A stretch of DNA of 26,589 bases from Candidatus Aminicenantota bacterium. Lineage in GTDB: Bacteria; Acidobacteriota; Aminicenantia; S016-38. The stretch's first letter is position 1; every line of letters starts with the position of its first letter. Below the pieces are notes generated by a model. That model did no database searches and was not told the origin of the DNA. It worked only from the letters and a program-made list of their open reading frames with translations. Below, piece by piece: positions 1 through 6,830 of this stretch. The position numbers and the translations under genes were made by a program. Location of the stretch: positions 1 through 26,589 of the forward strand of contig JAGHBF010000159.1 of assembly GCA_021161165.1 (NCBI GenBank). The letters run 5' to 3'.

Positions 1-1
1 T

Positions 2-397
2 GATTACCTTTTCAAAATAGGTTAAGAGAATTGCAAATATAAGAGCCAGAATTAATAAAGCGATGGCAATTCTATAAAATACGTGGTTAAAGAAGTAAGC
101 AGCATGATATTTATCCATGTACCAGCCTGTGAGGAAGAACAGGGTTGCAGGGAAAATTCCAAGCGAGAAATACAGGGATTTAATTTTCGTGAAAAATAAC
201 GGCAGAGATAGAAGGAGGGAAATAGCTGTAAAGAATATAAGATAATTTGCTATGTTCCTCCATAATAATGGAAAACTTATAAGATGGCCTTCAAGCATAA
301 AATAAAGGAAGTACTCAATAGAACATATAAAAATTGAATAAACAGCTGAAATCTTTAATAGATTAAAAAATCTTGCCATAGAAAAAATTTTAACCAC
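2..397 (-). CDS. N-terminal part of an integral membrane protein (truncated by window edge)
   Basis: The reading frame is open to the window edge, so only about 132 N-terminal residues are visible. Three or four strongly hydrophobic segments alternate with short basic or aromatic loops, around residues 15-33, 46-62, 75-90 and 108-125, so this is a multi-pass inner-membrane protein. Two starts are possible. A GTG at 397 lies nine bases downstream of AGAGG, and an ATG at 379 is in frame but has no Shine-Dalgarno sequence; I prefer the GTG. The run of helices at the N-terminus resembles the membrane part of sulfatase/LTA-synthase-like phosphotransferases, but the catalytic part is outside the window, so I do not assign a function. 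A hairpin at 437-454 lies just upstream and probably insulates it from the broken gene behind it. Confidence 0.6.
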   Translation of the reverse strand, partial: MVKIFSMARFFNLLKISAVYSIFICSIEYFLYFMLEGHLISFPLLWRNIANYLIFFTAISLLLSLPLFFTKIKSLYFSLGIFPATLFFLTGWYMDKYHAAYFFNHVFYRIAIALLILALIFAILLTYFEKVI

Positions 398-436
398 AAA
401 TATTCCTCTTCACAAAATTAAAAATGGTTTTATGGA

Positions 437-454
437 GGAGGTATTATTACCTCC
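437..454 (-). terminator. Putative hairpin terminator behind the broken small gene
   Basis: A perfect 7-bp stem (GGAGGTA / TACCTCC) closes a 4-nt loop. Read on the minus strand it starts 24 nt after the stop of the broken gene and is followed by a moderately U-rich tail; on the plus strand no T-run follows. It closely resembles the terminator at 20286-20303, sharing the string ATGGAGGAGG before the loop and CCTCCCCC after it. Confidence 0.5.
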
Positions 455-478
455 CCCAATACTTGTCTGAGAAAATAT

Positions 479-731
479 TTACCTACAGTGTAATTTAGTG
501 GTGTCTAAAGCCACTAAGAAGTAAAGTATTTTTGATAAAGCGTCTCTTGATTCTGGAAGACACTTTGCCCCGGCTTTTACCACAAATACTTTAAACTTCA
601 ATAGATATATTTTTTCACAATAGGATTCAGGGTGATTTATTGGATTGAAATCAATTTTCAGGGAGGCTGGACCCAATCTTGTAACAGGCATATTATGGGA
701 AGCAGAATTAGAAGAAAATTTTTTTCCTCAT
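479..731 (-). pseudogene. Broken small secreted-protein gene under a sigma-54 promoter
   Basis: An ATG at 731 has an ideal Shine-Dalgarno sequence (GGAGG at 738-742, 6-nt spacing) and lies about 30 bases downstream of a sigma-54 promoter, yet it encodes only MRKKIFF before TAA. The stop follows a run of seven A. In the next frame the same DNA reads as a signal-peptide-like stretch (LILLPIICLLQDW) that ends at a TGA. The third frame then carries an open stretch of about 65 codons with three Cys (SLKIDFNP... to the stop at 479). Joining the three pieces, with two frame changes, gives a signal peptide followed by a short basic domain of about 65 residues. The product family is not recognised. 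A single A deletion would instead fuse the MRKK start directly to the last frame, without the hydrophobic segment. Alternatives are an assembly error in the A-run or a short unrelated ORF starting at 691, which has no ribosome site. Confidence 0.5.
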
Positions 732-762
732 CTTGAACCTCCGATAATTCGTTTTTTTATTT

Positions 763-778
763 CGCAAAATATATGCCA
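763..778 (-). promoter_or_regulatory. Sigma-54 (-24/-12) promoter, leftward
   Basis: Reading leftward, TGGCAT, five bases, then TTGCG match the sigma-54 consensus TGGCAC-N5-TTGCA at all invariant positions (GG and GC in correct phase). The predicted start near 752 is upstream of the GGAGG and ATG of the broken gene at 731. The site is divergent to an even better sigma-54 site at 944-959. Confidence 0.65.
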
Positions 779-943
779 GAAATTTTGCCGGGAATTTAGG
801 GGTTTGAGGTGAAAAAAGTTATATAAGAAGTTAACATTGTTTAATCCGTAGGGTAAGCACAACAGGATGGTCTTCCAAATTTTAAAACCTGCCGTTATTT
901 TGGATATAAGGTTGTTCAGGACTTTAAAAATCCTCGCTTTTTA

Positions 944-959
944 TGGCACAAAATTTGCA
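944..959 (+). promoter_or_regulatory. Sigma-54 (-24/-12) promoter, rightward
   Basis: TGGCAC, five bases (AAAAT), TTGCA is an exact match to the sigma-54 consensus. The transcript should begin near 970, leaving a leader of roughly 28 nt that includes the GAGGG ribosome site before the ATG at 998. No sigma-70-like pair is evident here. Activation would need a bacterial enhancer-binding protein; the 165 bp between the two sigma-54 sites is where its binding sites would be expected. Confidence 0.8.
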
Positions 960-997
960 AATTTCAGGATGAAAGAATTTAAATTAAAGAGGGAAAA

Positions 998-1921
998 ATG
1001 AGAAAAATCGTTTTCTTGTTTCTGATTTTTGCATTTGGGGTTCTTTGCTATTCACAAACTATTACCAACGTTCGTATAGACCCTGTAAAGTCAAGTTATT
1101 TGGTTGGTTCTGCGGTGAAAATCTACTGGAATTTTTCTGACATCGATCCTTCCGAAAAGGTAAAGATTACTGTTTGGAAGGAGGGAGCCACTCAGAATAG
1201 TTGCAGGATTGCTCAGGATGTTCCTATAAACAGAGGAACTTCAGGGTTTGATTGGGTAATAAAGGGTAAATGTACAAATCCAAGGACTGGAGTGGAAGAG
1301 ACTCTTTCAGGCAGAATAAAAATAAGAGTTCGCTGGCAGGGACATAGTCCTGCGGTATTTGGTGAAAGTCCATATTTTACCCTTTACTATACAGATGAAG
1401 GCGGTTGGGAAGTTAGCTATCCCGCCCAAGTAGCCCCTGGTTTTTTGGAAGTTTCCAATGCAAGAATGACAGGAGAAAACTTAAGCTACGATAGCAGCTA
1501 TCTCAGCAGAGATACATATGAATTTGCTTTTTTTCCTGTTTCAACAGAAGAAGATATGAGACTTCCTATAAAAGTTTTAGTTGACAATCTTAGAGATAAA
1601 GAGCTTGAAGGAAGGGCCTGTGTGGTTCGAAAAGGTATTGAAGGGAGATCTATAAGGTTCTGGATGGCAAGTTCACCTAATGAAGTTTTATATAAAATTT
1701 CGCCCCATGGCTGGAAAATAGTTAGTGGAGGTGACATTTTATTAAGAAAGGATTATCTGAAAACTCTGTGCGGTTTTACCACCACTCTGGTTTTTGAAGT
1801 GTTTGCTCACGATAAAGATATAAGCTGTCGTGAAGTGAGGGGTACCCAGAGCAAGAAAAAGACTTTAAAGGTTAAGCTTCAGTTTCCTCCCTGTCATGCG
1901 AAAATAATCTTAAAGAAATAA
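998..1921 (+). CDS. Secreted protein with N-terminal Ig-like (Kre9/KNH-type) domain
   Basis: The 307-residue product starts with a clear signal peptide (MRKIVFLFLIFAFGVLC, cleavage probably near YSQ). The Cys at its end is preceded by Leu, not Ala/Gly/Ser, so this is not a convincing lipobox. Residues about 30-95 have the pattern of the Kre9/KNH Ig-like fold: SSYLVGSAVKIYW, a V-I-V-W strand, then DVPINRGTSGFDW. Such domains are known in bacterial extracellular and cell-surface proteins. Residues 130-307 match no family I can name; they include paired Cys (for example C208, C259, C278, C300) that could form disulfides. The start is supported by GAGGG eight bases upstream. Control by sigma-54 (944-959) is the best-supported regulatory inference. 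Riboflavin synthase follows 46 nt downstream but seems to have its own -10 box. The role is unknown; export, perhaps by the type II-like system hinted at by the pseudopilin at 4974, is inference. Confidence 0.75.
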   Translation: MRKIVFLFLIFAFGVLCYSQTITNVRIDPVKSSYLVGSAVKIYWNFSDIDPSEKVKITVWKEGATQNSCRIAQDVPINRGTSGFDWVIKGKCTNPRTGVEETLSGRIKIRVRWQGHSPAVFGESPYFTLYYTDEGGWEVSYPAQVAPGFLEVSNARMTGENLSYDSSYLSRDTYEFAFFPVSTEEDMRLPIKVLVDNLRDKELEGRACVVRKGIEGRSIRFWMASSPNEVLYKISPHGWKIVSGGDILLRKDYLKTLCGFTTTLVFEVFAHDKDISCREVRGTQSKKKTLKVKLQFPPCHAKIILKK

Positions 1922-1952
1922 TAATTGAACAGAGTGAAAAAATATGGATAGA

Positions 1953-1961
1953 TGCTAAAAT
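1953..1961 (+). promoter_or_regulatory. Extended -10 element before ribE, predicting a leaderless mRNA
   Basis: TGC-TAAAAT fits an extended -10 box (TGnTATAAT). It ends six bases before the ATG at 1968, so transcription would start at or within a base of the ATG. No Shine-Dalgarno sequence is present. A well-spaced -35 box is not visible. Confidence 0.45.
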
Positions 1962-1967
1962 ACTTTT

Positions 1968-2543
1968 ATGTTTACAGGTATAATTCGAAGCAAGGGAAGA
2001 ATAATTTTTATAAGTCCTGGCAAGCTCAAAATAGAGGCAGATTTTAAAGTAGAAGATGGTGAGAGCGTTGCAGTTGACGGGGTCTGTCTTACAGCTGTTA
2101 CACAGAGGAGAAAGGTTATAGAATTTGACCTTCTCCCTCAGACATGGGAGAGGACGGCCTTCAGATATAGAAAGGCAGGGGACGAAGTAAATCTTGAACT
2201 TCCTTCTACCCCCCGAACTTTTCTTTCTGGCCACATAGTTCAGGGGCATGTGGATGGCGTGGGCAAAGTTGAGAGGGTAATAATAAAAGGTACGGCACTC
2301 AGGGTAAAATTTTCAGCAAAAGATGATGTGTTGAAATATCTTGTTCCCATGGGTTCTGTAGCCGTAAATGGGGTTAGTCTTACAGTTTCAGACCTTGACA
2401 GGGATGGTTTTTATGTTGAGCTGATTCCAGAGACTCGTAAAAGAACCAATCTCGGCAATTTGAAACCAGGATATTTTGTTAACCTGGAAGCCGATATTAT
2501 AGGTAAATATGTTCTTTCATTCCTTGAGAGGTTAAGGAAATAA
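1968..2543 (+). CDS. ribE: Riboflavin synthase, alpha chain
   Basis: Riboflavin synthase converts two molecules of 6,7-dimethyl-8-ribityllumazine to riboflavin and 5-amino-6-ribitylaminouracil in the cytosol. The 191-residue product has the family's two tandem lumazine-binding barrels. The first begins MFTGII and contains VDGVCLT and GHIVQGHVDGVG. The second contains VNGVSLTV and ends in ETRKRTNLGNLKPG and NLEADIIGKY. Length is at the short end of the usual 195-215. The Cys in VDGVCLT is the conserved position of the first domain. No other rib gene is adjacent, so the rest of the riboflavin pathway is encoded elsewhere. There is no ribosome site before the ATG; the -10 element at 1953-1961 suggests a leaderless transcript, while read-through from the sigma-54 gene upstream is also possible. 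Confidence 0.96.
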   Translation: MFTGIIRSKGRIIFISPGKLKIEADFKVEDGESVAVDGVCLTAVTQRRKVIEFDLLPQTWERTAFRYRKAGDEVNLELPSTPRTFLSGHIVQGHVDGVGKVERVIIKGTALRVKFSAKDDVLKYLVPMGSVAVNGVSLTVSDLDRDGFYVELIPETRKRTNLGNLKPGYFVNLEADIIGKYVLSFLERLRK

Positions 2544-2755
2544 GGTCTATAACCCGTGCTAAAGATTTACATATTAATCAAATAAAAACAAAAGACGATA
2601 GAGTTTACAAACTTATGGGGGAAGGATATTTGAAAATGGGGATGAAGGAAAAAGCTTTAAAGGCGTGGAAGAAGTCACTTGAGATAAATCCAGCTCAGGA
2701 TGACCTTAGAAAAAGAATTTCAAAATTAAAAAATTCTACCTTTCAACTTCCATAA
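2540..2755 (+). pseudogene. TPR-like C-terminal remnant
   Basis: Directly after ribE, in a different frame, an open stretch translates to a typical TPR unit plus capping helix: VYKLMGEGYLKMGMKEKALK, then AWKKSLEINPAQDDL and a short basic tail, with a TAA at 2753-2755. The only usual start codon in frame is the ATG at 2615, inside the repeat and with only a weak ribosome site; upstream the frame is closed by a TGA at 2525. An intact gene starting at 2615 would give 46 residues. The stretch therefore looks like the surviving 3' end of a tetratricopeptide gene, its front lost when ribE was placed upstream. It overlaps the 3' end of the convergent TPR gene (2736-3386) by 20 bp. Composition and codon use look like the neighbours, so decay may be recent. 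Confidence 0.5.
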
Positions 2756-3386
2756 GTCTTTTCTGAAGTCTTTCTATGTCTTTTTTGAAAATGGCTTTCA
2801 ATCTTTTATCCTTTGTGGTTATATAAAAATTGTAGAGAACTCTTATTGCCGCCCTATATTTCCCTGCCTCTGTGTAAAATTTGGAAGCAAGTGAAGGAAC
2901 GTAGGGGGGATGCCCCGGTAATCTTGAGGCTTTGTCGTACCATATCGCTGCTTTAGCCGGGTCTTTCAGATAGAAGAAATATATAAACCCGACCATTTCA
3001 GGAAATTTCCAGTAATTTGAATGGTATTTCATTCCCTTTTTGAGAAGTTTTATTGAAAGATGAACATCTCTGACCGTGAGTAATCTTGCCCCCATCATGA
3101 ATGCTTCTCTATTAAAAGGATCAACGGTGGTTGCAGCATCAAACAAATTGTAAAGCCATTTGTAAGGAAATGCCTTTTCATAAAAATGGGCACCAAAATA
3201 CACCAGCGCTCTGGCGAGAAGATAGTCTGCTACAATTTCTCTGAAATTCATCACCATAACCTTTACATATTTTCCCTTTGGTACATACAGAATAGATTCA
3301 GGAGGTTTTTCCCTTCTTATCCTGTAAAATTCATCTACAGAGAAAAATATCCCTAAAATTGCTGGAATTAAGATAAGTTTTTTCAT
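2736..3386 (-). CDS. Membrane-anchored TPR-like protein of the pilin/ABC cluster
   Basis: The 216-residue product has an N-terminal signal anchor (MKKLILIPAILGIFF), then a helical repeat region. Residues about 70-190 contain TPR-like pairs (DPFNREAFMMGARLL; DPAKAAIWYDKASRLPG; KFYTEAGKYRAAIRVLYNFY). I chose the ATG at 3386 because it overlaps the permease stop in an ATGA and has GGGAG upstream. The longer frame from 3467 would lie inside the permease gene and lacks a ribosome site. It is the last gene of a unit reading pseudopilin, ABC ATPase, ABC permease, this gene. In Myxococcus xanthus type IV pilus assembly needs an ABC transporter pair (PilH, PilI) plus an accessory protein (PilG), encoded next to pilA. 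The similar layout suggests a comparable accessory role here, which is inference from context only. Confidence 0.7.
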   Translation of the reverse strand: MKKLILIPAILGIFFSVDEFYRIRREKPPESILYVPKGKYVKVMVMNFREIVADYLLARALVYFGAHFYEKAFPYKWLYNLFDAATTVDPFNREAFMMGARLLTVRDVHLSIKLLKKGMKYHSNYWKFPEMVGFIYFFYLKDPAKAAIWYDKASRLPGHPPYVPSLASKFYTEAGKYRAAIRVLYNFYITTKDKRLKAIFKKDIERLQKRLMEVER

Positions 3387-4141
3387 AGCTCCCTTCTGGA
3401 GAGTATGAATGATGAGATTGCTATTAGAACGATTGCTGCTGAAATGGAATAAATCGGAGCAAGCCACAATATAGATTTAGAAAAGTTTAAACGATATATA
3501 AGTTCTGGTTTCAAGTCAAAGACAGTGGTATTTGGAACTATATATCCTATTATTTTTAGCACAAAATACATGGGGTTACCGCTTTGTTGAGAATACTCCA
3601 GCGCAGTTTGAAAAGTACTTCCCACCATATAAATGATGAAAGTGGAAAGTGCAGAAAGGGTGGTTGTTGTCACAGAAGAAAAAAGGATTGCCCATGAGGA
3701 AAGTAGGAGCCCCAGAAACAGAGATAGAAAAGCATGAATTATAATGGGAAGAACCCATACTTCAAAAGGAAGAATAAGGGCAAAGGCCAGAAGTCCATAG
3801 GAAACAATGGAGATAAAGATAATATAAAGGGCTGCTAAAAGATGGGCTGTTATTATGGAAGAATAGGAAAAGGGAAAGGAAAGAATTAGATAAATTGATT
3901 TTCTCTGGATCTGGTTTGAAATCATCTGGGATGTTATAAATACCGGGACAGCAACAGCAAAAAGGGTTATCCCGTTTAGAGCCATATCCTTAAAAACCTT
4001 TCCTGGTTCTCCCACTACCATTTCCTGAAGTATAAAGGAGGATAAAAGGAGCAAAAGGGAAAGAGAAAATATAAAGTAAAAGATTTTATCCCTGAAGTAC
4101 TCGTTAAAAATCCCGATGGAAAGATTAATTGTTTCCTTCAT
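3383..4141 (-). CDS. ABC transporter permease (ABC-2/NosY-like)
   Basis: The 252-residue product has six predicted membrane segments (about residues 18-40, 55-75, 96-120, 125-150, 160-180 and 225-247), the layout of ABC-2 type permeases. SQMISNQIQRKSIYLILSFP after the second helix resembles the coupling-helix region of that family (R-K-x-I..L.S.P). The start at 4141 is preceded by GAGGAG and lies 17 nt inside the ATPase gene; the stop overlaps the TPR gene in ATGA. It forms the membrane half of a transporter with the ATPase encoded at 4125-4940. The substrate is unknown. The linked pseudopilin suggests involvement in a pilus- or secretion-related process, as for PilI in Myxococcus, but simple sequence reading cannot prove it. 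Confidence 0.85.
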   Translation of the reverse strand: MKETINLSIGIFNEYFRDKIFYFIFSLSLLLLLSSFILQEMVVGEPGKVFKDMALNGITLFAVAVPVFITSQMISNQIQRKSIYLILSFPFSYSSIITAHLLAALYIIFISIVSYGLLAFALILPFEVWVLPIIIHAFLSLFLGLLLSSWAILFSSVTTTTLSALSTFIIYMVGSTFQTALEYSQQSGNPMYFVLKIIGYIVPNTTVFDLKPELIYRLNFSKSILWLAPIYSISAAIVLIAISSFILSRREL

Positions 4142-4940
4142 TCAAAAGCTCCTCGAGCTGAATTTCAGTGGGTTTTATTTCATAAATTTCCCCATTTTCC
4201 CTTATATAGAAAATTTTTTCCCACAACTTTTCTCTGTTTACTTTCTCTGTAAAGAGTTTCCCTTCAATAAAATATCGAACTGTGAAATTTGCAGGTTTTC
4301 CAAGTTCCAGAACCTTTATTTTTCTTCCTTCGTTTATAATTGCCGCTCTATCTACAAGTTCTTCCACATCTTCTATAATGTGGGAAGAGAAAAAAACGGT
4401 TTTACCCTGGTTTTTCAATTCTTTAATGATTTCCTTGACTTCTTTTCTTCCTATAGGGTCAAGGCCACTGAGAGGTTCATCATAAACGAGCAGAGGAGGA
4501 TCTCCTATTAAGGATTGGGCAAGCATAATTCTCTGAAGCATTCCCTTTGAGTACTCTTTAATTTTTCTGTCTGCAGCATCTTCAAGACCCACCATTTTAA
4601 GAAGTCTATCTGTCTCTTTTGGTTTTCCCAGCACATTTGCACAGAAGTTTAAAAATTCCCTTCCTGTTAGATTTCTGAATGTCTGAGGGTTTTCAGGAAG
4701 GAATCCTCTAAGTCTTTTCCCTTCAGGAGAAAAGGGACTTTTTCCCATAATTGAAACTTTTCCTGAATCAGGTCTTAAAATTCCAGCTATTATTTTAATT
4801 AAAGTGGTCTTCCCGGCGCCATTAGGTCCTACAAACCCAAAAATTTCTCCAGTTTTTAGAGATAAAGAGATTCCCTTAAGGGCTTCTACTTTTTTCTTAC
4901 CTTTATATGTCTTTTTTACATTTTCTATTTCAAGTATCAT
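4125..4940 (-). CDS. ABC transporter ATP-binding protein
   Basis: ATPase subunit of an ABC-2 type exporter. From the ATG at 4940 (271 residues) it has Walker A GPNGAGKT at residues 38-45, a signature of the form YSKGM (130-134, typical of this subfamily in place of LSGGQ), Walker B LLVYDEP (150-156), and an H-loop SSH. The Q-loop region reads LPENP, as in many ABC-2 ATPases. About 70 residues after the H-loop form a C-terminal domain with no clear match. An in-frame TTG at 4952 adds four residues; neither start has a strong ribosome site. The gene starts 33 nt after the pseudopilin stop, so they probably share the pilin promoter. It pairs with the overlapping permease gene. Confidence 0.92.
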   Translation of the reverse strand: MILEIENVKKTYKGKKKVEALKGISLSLKTGEIFGFVGPNGAGKTTLIKIIAGILRPDSGKVSIMGKSPFSPEGKRLRGFLPENPQTFRNLTGREFLNFCANVLGKPKETDRLLKMVGLEDAADRKIKEYSKGMLQRIMLAQSLIGDPPLLVYDEPLSGLDPIGRKEVKEIIKELKNQGKTVFFSSHIIEDVEELVDRAAIINEGRKIKVLELGKPANFTVRYFIEGKLFTEKVNREKLWEKIFYIRENGEIYEIKPTEIQLEELLNEGNN

Positions 4941-4973
4941 TTGAAAATACAAAACATTAAAACTCTGTCAGAT

Positions 4974-5639
4974 TCAGAACTTATTGGTGTACAGAGTAAG
5001 CCCTATGTCGTCTCCTCCGATTGCATCTGCTGGCCTCACAACGCCGTCGCTGAAAGGAGTTTCCCATGTCTTATTCGGGCCAGCACAAAGGATATATACC
5101 CTGTGTCCGCTTTTTGTGCTTTCAGGGATTAAAGAATTTCCCGGAAAATATCTTGCATTTATGACATAAGCATAACCCCATGGATCGTCCATTATTTCTT
5201 CATCAAGGTAAGGTCCCCTCCATGCATATTCTCCTGAAGTCGGATAGTCCTCACCTGGTTGATTCATTCCTACTGCTCCAGTATCCTCGTCAGGATTGTT
5301 ATAGAAAAGATAATCGTAAAGGGGTTTTGCTGGAGCCATCGACGCCCAGTTGGCTGCACCGGATACGCTTCCGTCGGAGTTAGGAGCTATATTAACAGGG
5401 TCAGAAATGACTCTGTTAACGCCGCCTGAAGGTCCTGGAGCATTTGTATATGGCCAGAATCCTGTATCCTTGTATAAACTTGCAATAGAAGCTCCAATAA
5501 CCTGAACTTCATTGGTGGCTCTTGCGAGTTTTGCATCTTCTATGTGTTTTGCTACAGTGGGAACAAGAATTGCTGCCAGGATAGCTACCACCGCTAAAAC
5601 CACCACCATTTCAATTAGGGTAAATCCCTTTTCCTCCAT
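4974..5639 (-). CDS. GspG-like pseudopilin (type II secretion/type IV pilus family)
   Basis: The protein (221 residues) begins MEEKG-FTLIEMVVVLAVV: a class III signal peptide with Gly at -1, Phe at +1, Glu at +5 and a long hydrophobic helix, to be cut and N-methylated by a PilD-type peptidase. The C-terminal domain carries WRGPYL and DDPWGYAYVIN, the beta-hairpin signature of major pseudopilins of the GspG type, and a late GGDDIGL similar to the GspG C-terminus. It is longer than the usual 140-150 residues because of an insert (residues about 65-125) rich in Gly, Pro and Asn. A good ribosome site (GGAGG) and sigma-70 promoter precede it. No other secretion or pilus gene is in the window, apart from the ABC/TPR genes directly downstream. 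Whether it acts in secretion, a pilus or as a minor surface pilin is open. Confidence 0.88.
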   Translation of the reverse strand: MEEKGFTLIEMVVVLAVVAILAAILVPTVAKHIEDAKLARATNEVQVIGASIASLYKDTGFWPYTNAPGPSGGVNRVISDPVNIAPNSDGSVSGAANWASMAPAKPLYDYLFYNNPDEDTGAVGMNQPGEDYPTSGEYAWRGPYLDEEIMDDPWGYAYVINARYFPGNSLIPESTKSGHRVYILCAGPNKTWETPFSDGVVRPADAIGGDDIGLTLYTNKF

Positions 5640-5680
5640 AATAAATCCTCCTTTCAGTTTTTTGCTTAAATTCTGCTTTT

Positions 5681-5709
5681 ATTTTATAACCTTTGGCATA
5701 AAACGTCAA
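5681..5709 (-). promoter_or_regulatory. Sigma-70 promoter of the pseudopilin unit
   Basis: On the minus strand TTGACG (5704-5709), a 17-bp spacer and TAAAAT (5681-5686) lie in the gap between sufB and the pseudopilin gene. The leader would be about 35 nt and includes the GGAGG ribosome site. Confidence 0.6.
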
Positions 5710-5726
5710 AAAAGGGGAATTTTGTT

Positions 5727-6830
5727 TTAAAGGGCACCTTCTCCTATCATGTTAATTGTTTTTTCCACTTCCTGTTCCAGTGCCGGTGGAAGACCCAGGA
5801 TTTTCGGATCCAGAAATCCTTTTATAATCAGCGATTTTGCTTCTTCAGGGGAGAAGCCCCGGGACATCAGATATTCAATTTCTTCTTCAGCTATTTTCCC
5901 AACCGCAGCTTCGTGGCTCATATTTACATCAGGATAGTTAGCCTCCAGTTCCGGAATTGCAATGATTGAGCCCTTCTCGGAAAGTAGAAGTCCGTCGCAG
6001 CTCATATGAGCTTTTATCCCCTTTTTATTGCCAATAAGGTGTCCCTTTGAGTAAACTTTTCCGCCTCCACTTATGACCCTTGAAATTATTTCACCGCTCG
6101 CATTTTCACCGTTCAAATGAATTCTTGCTCCTAAATCGTATATTGAATTTTCAGGAGCAAAGACCAGACTTGTAAACTGAGCTGCTCCATTTTTCATAAC
6201 AAAGGCCTCAGGATAGCTCTGAGTGATTTTGGATTTTCTTATGGTTATGTAATTTGAAACGAATTTTCCTCCTTCATCAACAAATACTGCCGTTCTTGGT
6301 CTTACCTCAACCTGTTCGGACCAATCATGAATCATTGTATAGGAGAGAAAAGCACCTTTACCCACAAAAATTTCTGTTATTCCGATATGCATACCCATGT
6401 TCACATATGACGCAGTGGCACATCCATTTATTACGTGCAACTCCGCTCCATCTTCAATCACGATAATATTGTGGACAGACTGCACAAGCCTGGACGTAGC
6501 TATGAAAAAGCAAGCCTGGATCGGTTTTTCAACCTTTTTATCTTTCTGGACGTGTATAAAATACCCTTTTAAAGGAGCTTCATAAGCTTTTCTCGTATAT
6601 TCATCCTTTTCGGGGTTAACAAGTGACCACAGTTTTTCCTTCAATCCCTTAATTTTTTCAACTGCTCGGTGAGTTGAGTAATATGTCACTCCATCAGAGT
6701 AATTAGAGACCGTTTCCTGGTCATCAACCAAAAGGAAGGAGCCAGCTCTCTGTTTTTCCTCAAAAACAAATCCGACCCTTTCCAGGGTCTGTTCCTCACC
6801 TTTTAATTTCTCTTCCAGCATTTTAGACAT
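5727..6830 (-). CDS. sufB: SufB-like Fe-S cluster scaffold (SMS/minimal SUF type)
   Basis: Scaffold on which Fe-S clusters are built, in complex with the SufC ATPase. The protein (367 residues) is of the short SufB/SufD type: a helical N-terminal part (1-110), a right-handed beta-helix core (about 115-290) and a helical C-terminal part. It keeps the cluster-site residues expected of SufB rather than SufD: Cys278 in AHMSCDGLLL, and SHEA with His306 and Glu307 in the C-terminal domain. Proteobacterial SufB is about 100 residues longer, so this is the compact form found in archaea and in the two-gene SmsCB systems described in anaerobic bacteria. The gene begins inside sufC (28-nt overlap) with GGGG eight bases before the ATG. 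No sufD, sufS, sufU or sufE is present in the surrounding sequence. Confidence 0.9.
   Translation of the reverse strand: MSKMLEEKLKGEEQTLERVGFVFEEKQRAGSFLLVDDQETVSNYSDGVTYYSTHRAVEKIKGLKEKLWSLVNPEKDEYTRKAYEAPLKGYFIHVQKDKKVEKPIQACFFIATSRLVQSVHNIIVIEDGAELHVINGCATASYVNMGMHIGITEIFVGKGAFLSYTMIHDWSEQVEVRPRTAVFVDEGGKFVSNYITIRKSKITQSYPEAFVMKNGAAQFTSLVFAPENSIYDLGARIHLNGENASGEIISRVISGGGKVYSKGHLIGNKKGIKAHMSCDGLLLSEKGSIIAIPELEANYPDVNMSHEAAVGKIAEEEIEYLMSRGFSPEEAKSLIIKGFLDPKILGLPPALEQEVEKTINMIGEGAL

Noticed and set aside
1872..2249. Minus-strand open frame of 125 codons opposite ribE
   Set aside because: The plus strand is unmistakable riboflavin synthase; the antisense product has no family features.
3387..3467. 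Longer N-terminus of the TPR-like membrane protein
   Set aside because: The extra 27 residues are inside the permease gene, without ribosome site, and would place the signal anchor away from the N-terminus.
4116..4511. Plus-strand open frame of 131 codons opposite the ABC ATPase gene
   Set aside because: It is antisense to a well-conserved ATPase with intact motifs, has Phe-rich nonsense composition and no ribosome site.
6409..6425. TGGCAC inside sufB as a third sigma-54 site
   Set aside because: The downstream half TTGC is missing at the right distance and it lies inside a gene.
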